The position numbers were made by a program, and so were the translations under genes. A stretch of DNA of 15,381 bases from Dehalococcoidia bacterium (lineage in GTDB: Bacteria; Chloroflexota; Dehalococcoidia; GIF9; UBA5629). The DNA is taken from positions 1-15,381 of the forward strand of contig JAFGLP010000007.1 in NCBI GenBank assembly GCA_016927965.1. The letters run 5' to 3'. Shown here in pieces: positions 13,519 through 15,381 of this stretch. A model generated the notes under the pieces. That model saw nothing but the letters and a program-made list of their open reading frames with translations. It was not told the DNA's origin and searched no databases. Each line of letters begins with the position of its first letter. Position 1 is the first letter of the stretch.

Positions 13519-14450
13519 GCCTTACATTAACTAAAATGGTCCACATGCCTGTAATGGTTAATGAGGCTGTTGAATCATTAAACATCCAGCCTGGCAAGCG
13601 CTACGTAGATTGCACACTGGGAGGCGGCGGACACGCCATGGCAATACTTGCGAAAAACGGCCCCTCCTGTGAATTACTGGGAATCGATTCCGACCCGGAA
13701 GCCATACGGATCGCCCAACATAATTTATATGACTACTTCGAAAGCACGGTAATTATCAACGACAATTTCTATAATCTCGAGAACATCTGCAGGGAAACCA
13801 ATTTCCTGCCAGTGGACGGCATATTATTTGATCTGGGCTTATCCTCTCTCCAACTAGCCACAGCTGAGCGCGGTTTTAGTTTCCAGCATAGCGGACCACT
13901 TGATATGAGATTTAACCCGGATGAGCAGCTTACTGCTGCAGATATAGTTAATAAGCTACCCGAATCAAAATTAGCCCAGCTAATATATATCTACGGGGAG
14001 GAACCACTGGCCAACAAAATTGCAAAAAACATAGTATTAAACAGACCCGTTAATGACACTGCAGAACTGGCATCCATAGTCATTAACACCGTTGGGGAAC
14101 AGCATGGAAAAATCCATCCAGCCACAAAGACATTCCAGGCATTACGCATAGCGGTAAATCGCGAATTGGAACATCTGACATCAGCGCTGGAACAAAGTCT
14201 GCATTGCCTGGCAAAGGGTGGCAGACTGGCAGTTATCAGTTATCACTCTCTGGAAGACCGCATCGTAAAGAATTTTATGCTTCGTGAAACCAAATCATGT
14301 ATTTGTCCGGGAAATTTACCTGAATGCCGCTGCAATCACCTGCCGCAGTTCATATTAATCAATAAGCATCCCTTAATCCCGGACGATACTGAAATTCGCA
14401 ATAACCCGCGTAGCCGGAGCGCCAAACTCCGCATCGCGCAAAAATTATAA
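13515..14450 (+). CDS. rsmH: 16S rRNA (cytosine1402-N4)-methyltransferase
   Basis: RsmH (formerly MraW) adds a methyl group to N4 of C1402 in the ribosomal P site, using S-adenosylmethionine. The 311 residues are normal for the family. Motifs include the SAM loop CTLGGGGHA (33-41), GIDSDPEA (56-63), FDLGLSS (105-111), ERGFSF and GPLDMRF (118-133), HPATKTFQALRI (201-212) and ISYHSLEDRIVK (241-252). A CxC...CxC set (262, 264, 271, 273) near the end may bind zinc, as in many relatives. GGAGG at 13503-13507 lies 7 bases before ATG, which overlaps the mraZ TGA. Met8 and Met11 are possible later starts. The expected murein genes do not follow; a 44-codon gene does. Confidence 0.97.
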   Translation: MSLTLTKMVHMPVMVNEAVESLNIQPGKRYVDCTLGGGGHAMAILAKNGPSCELLGIDSDPEAIRIAQHNLYDYFESTVIINDNFYNLENICRETNFLPVDGILFDLGLSSLQLATAERGFSFQHSGPLDMRFNPDEQLTAADIVNKLPESKLAQLIYIYGEEPLANKIAKNIVLNRPVNDTAELASIVINTVGEQHGKIHPATKTFQALRIAVNRELEHLTSALEQSLHCLAKGGRLAVISYHSLEDRIVKNFMLRETKSCICPGNLPECRCNHLPQFILINKHPLIPDDTEIRNNPRSRSAKLRIAQKL

Positions 14451-14469
14451 ATAGCAGGAGGCACAGAAA

Positions 14470-14604
14470 ATGATAGGAGCGAAAAGATTCGGCACCATCC
14501 TGAATGGCGACAAAAGACTTCTGGCAATATTCGGGGGCATGGTTTTCGATGGCATCGTTTTCGTCAGCCTGATGATCGCTATCGCCATCCTATACTTCTT
14601 GTAA
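14470..14604 (+). CDS. 44-residue single-pass membrane protein between rsmH and ftsA
   Basis: ATG at 14470 opens a 44-codon frame ending at TAA 14602-14604. A near-perfect AGGAGG (14456-14461) lies 8 bases upstream, the strongest evidence that it is translated. Residues 1-16 are basic (AKR, then DKR) with one acidic residue. Residues about 17-44 are hydrophobic (LLAIFGGMVFDGIVFVSLMI and on to the C-terminus), interrupted by a single aspartate at position 27. The basic N-terminus predicts N-in topology with almost nothing outside. It begins 19 bases after rsmH and ends 70 bases before ftsA, so it is almost surely co-transcribed with both. The position matches that of ftsL in other bacteria, but FtsL has a periplasmic coiled coil that this protein lacks. 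It was not recognised. A link to membrane attachment of FtsA/FtsZ is only an inference. Confidence 0.7.
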   Translation: MIGAKRFGTILNGDKRLLAIFGGMVFDGIVFVSLMIAIAILYFL

Positions 14605-14674
14605 ATGGTGACTGCCAATAAATTAATCAATAAGGTATTCAATTGAATCACAAAATCAAAGGAGGCATGGATAA

Positions 14675-15381
14675 ATGACAAAGAGATTAATCACCGGTAT
14701 TGATGTAGGTACAACCAAAATCTGCACTATCGTTGCTACACTTGATTCCGGCGGTGCGCTGCAGGTTCTCGGGGTCGGTCAGGTACCGTCTCACGGATTA
14801 CATAAGGGAATGGTAGTAAATGTAGACGAAGCAAGGGATTCAGTTTCAGAATCCGTAAAACGGGCTGAACAGGCAAGTGGTGTTAAAATCGAGTCTGCAT
14901 ACATCGGAGTCACTGGCAGGCATATCAGTTCGGTTAATAGTCATGGAGTTGTGGCAATTCCCCGCACTGACAGGCTTGTCAGGCAGGATGACCTGGGACG
15001 CGTTCTCTCATCCGCTAAAAACATCAATATCCCTGACGACAGGAAAATACTTCACCAGATTCCCAGGGGTTACAGCCTGGACACCCAGGAGAAAATTAAA
15101 AACCCGGTAGGGATGCACGGCTTCAGGCTGGATGTGGAGACCCACATCATTACTGCATCTACAGCATCAGTACAGAACCTGGTCAAATGTGTACGCAGCA
15201 TCGGGGTAGAAATAGATGACCTCGTACTGGAGCCACTGGCCAGCGGTGAATCCGTACTGACCCCGGAAGAGAAGGAAATCGGAGTAATTATGGCCGATAT
15301 TGGCGGTGGTACAACCGATATTGCAGTATTCAAAGACGGCAGCATATATCACACTTCAATTATCCCCGTGGCAGGGTACCA
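14675..15381 (+). CDS. ftsA: Cell division protein FtsA, N-terminal 235 residues (runs off the window)
   Basis: FtsA is an actin-like ATPase that tethers FtsZ to the membrane and recruits later division proteins. The frame opens at ATG 14675 with GGAGG (14661-14665) 9 bases upstream and is open to the window end. The phosphate-1 loop GIDVGTTK (8-15) and the phosphate-2 loop DIGGGTTDIAVF (208-219) of the actin fold are intact. Between them, about residues 84-165, lies the FtsA-specific 1C subdomain, preceded by SAYIGVTGRH (74-83). The C-terminal amphipathic membrane helix is beyond the edge. It follows the 44-residue membrane protein by 70 bases. ftsZ is expected next, but it lies outside the window. 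Confidence 0.96.
   Translation, partial: MTKRLITGIDVGTTKICTIVATLDSGGALQVLGVGQVPSHGLHKGMVVNVDEARDSVSESVKRAEQASGVKIESAYIGVTGRHISSVNSHGVVAIPRTDRLVRQDDLGRVLSSAKNINIPDDRKILHQIPRGYSLDTQEKIKNPVGMHGFRLDVETHIITASTASVQNLVKCVRSIGVEIDDLVLEPLASGESVLTPEEKEIGVIMADIGGGTTDIAVFKDGSIYHTSIIPVAGY

Noticed and set aside
14667..14678. Three-codon mini-frame ATG GAT AAA TGA overlapping the ftsA start
   Set aside because: Its ATG is only one base from GGAGG, too close for initiation, whereas the ftsA ATG has ideal 9-base spacing. It looks incidental.
1..15381. tRNA, rRNA, CRISPR, insertion sequence or defence system
   Set aside because: No cloverleaf, spaced direct-repeat array, transposase motif, terminal inverted repeats with target duplications, or defence-protein signature was seen on either strand.

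Overview
The window is ordinary bacterial chromosome of moderate G+C, with short intergenic gaps and mostly co-directional operons. The best guess for the host is a member of the Dehalococcoidia (Chloroflexota). That is an inference from gene order: a very reduced division cluster (wHTH gene, mraZ, rsmH, 44-aa membrane protein, ftsA) with none of the usual murein genes between rsmH and ftsA. An acyl-CoA dehydrogenase and a CARDB-domain envelope protein are also present. No mobile element, CRISPR array, tRNA or rRNA gene was seen.

Layout. (1) 1-185: the 3' end of a plus-strand gene, possibly a methyltransferase. (2) 201-6043, minus strand: a probable operon read leuS, acyl-CoA dehydrogenase, yggS, proC, then a decayed GNAT acetyltransferase. 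The GNAT start codon overlaps the proC stop (ATGA), but the gene carries a TAG stop and a frameshift. leuS appears to be transcribed from a promoter a few bases upstream of its ATG, giving an almost leaderless message. (3) 6115-8431, plus strand: a minimal zincin-like metallopeptidase, then a 619-residue CARDB membrane protein with a long Gly/Pro/Met/Gln-rich linker. (4) 8453-12392, minus strand: a tight operon read trmD, rplS, priA, def, covering tRNA modification, the ribosome, replication restart and N-terminal deformylation. (5) 12393-12698: a divergent control region with a 12-bp inverted repeat, a 12-bp palindrome, a strong sigma70-type promoter and 10-bp-period repeats that look like MraZ boxes. 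(6) 12699 to the end, plus strand: the division cluster.

The most interesting part is region 5-6. The presumed MraZ operator does not sit directly before mraZ but before an unrecognised winged-helix gene that leads the cluster. A previously easy-to-miss 44-aa single-pass membrane protein with a strong ribosome binding site occupies the place where ftsL normally lies. Together they suggest a lineage-specific rewiring of division-gene control in a cell that may lack peptidoglycan.
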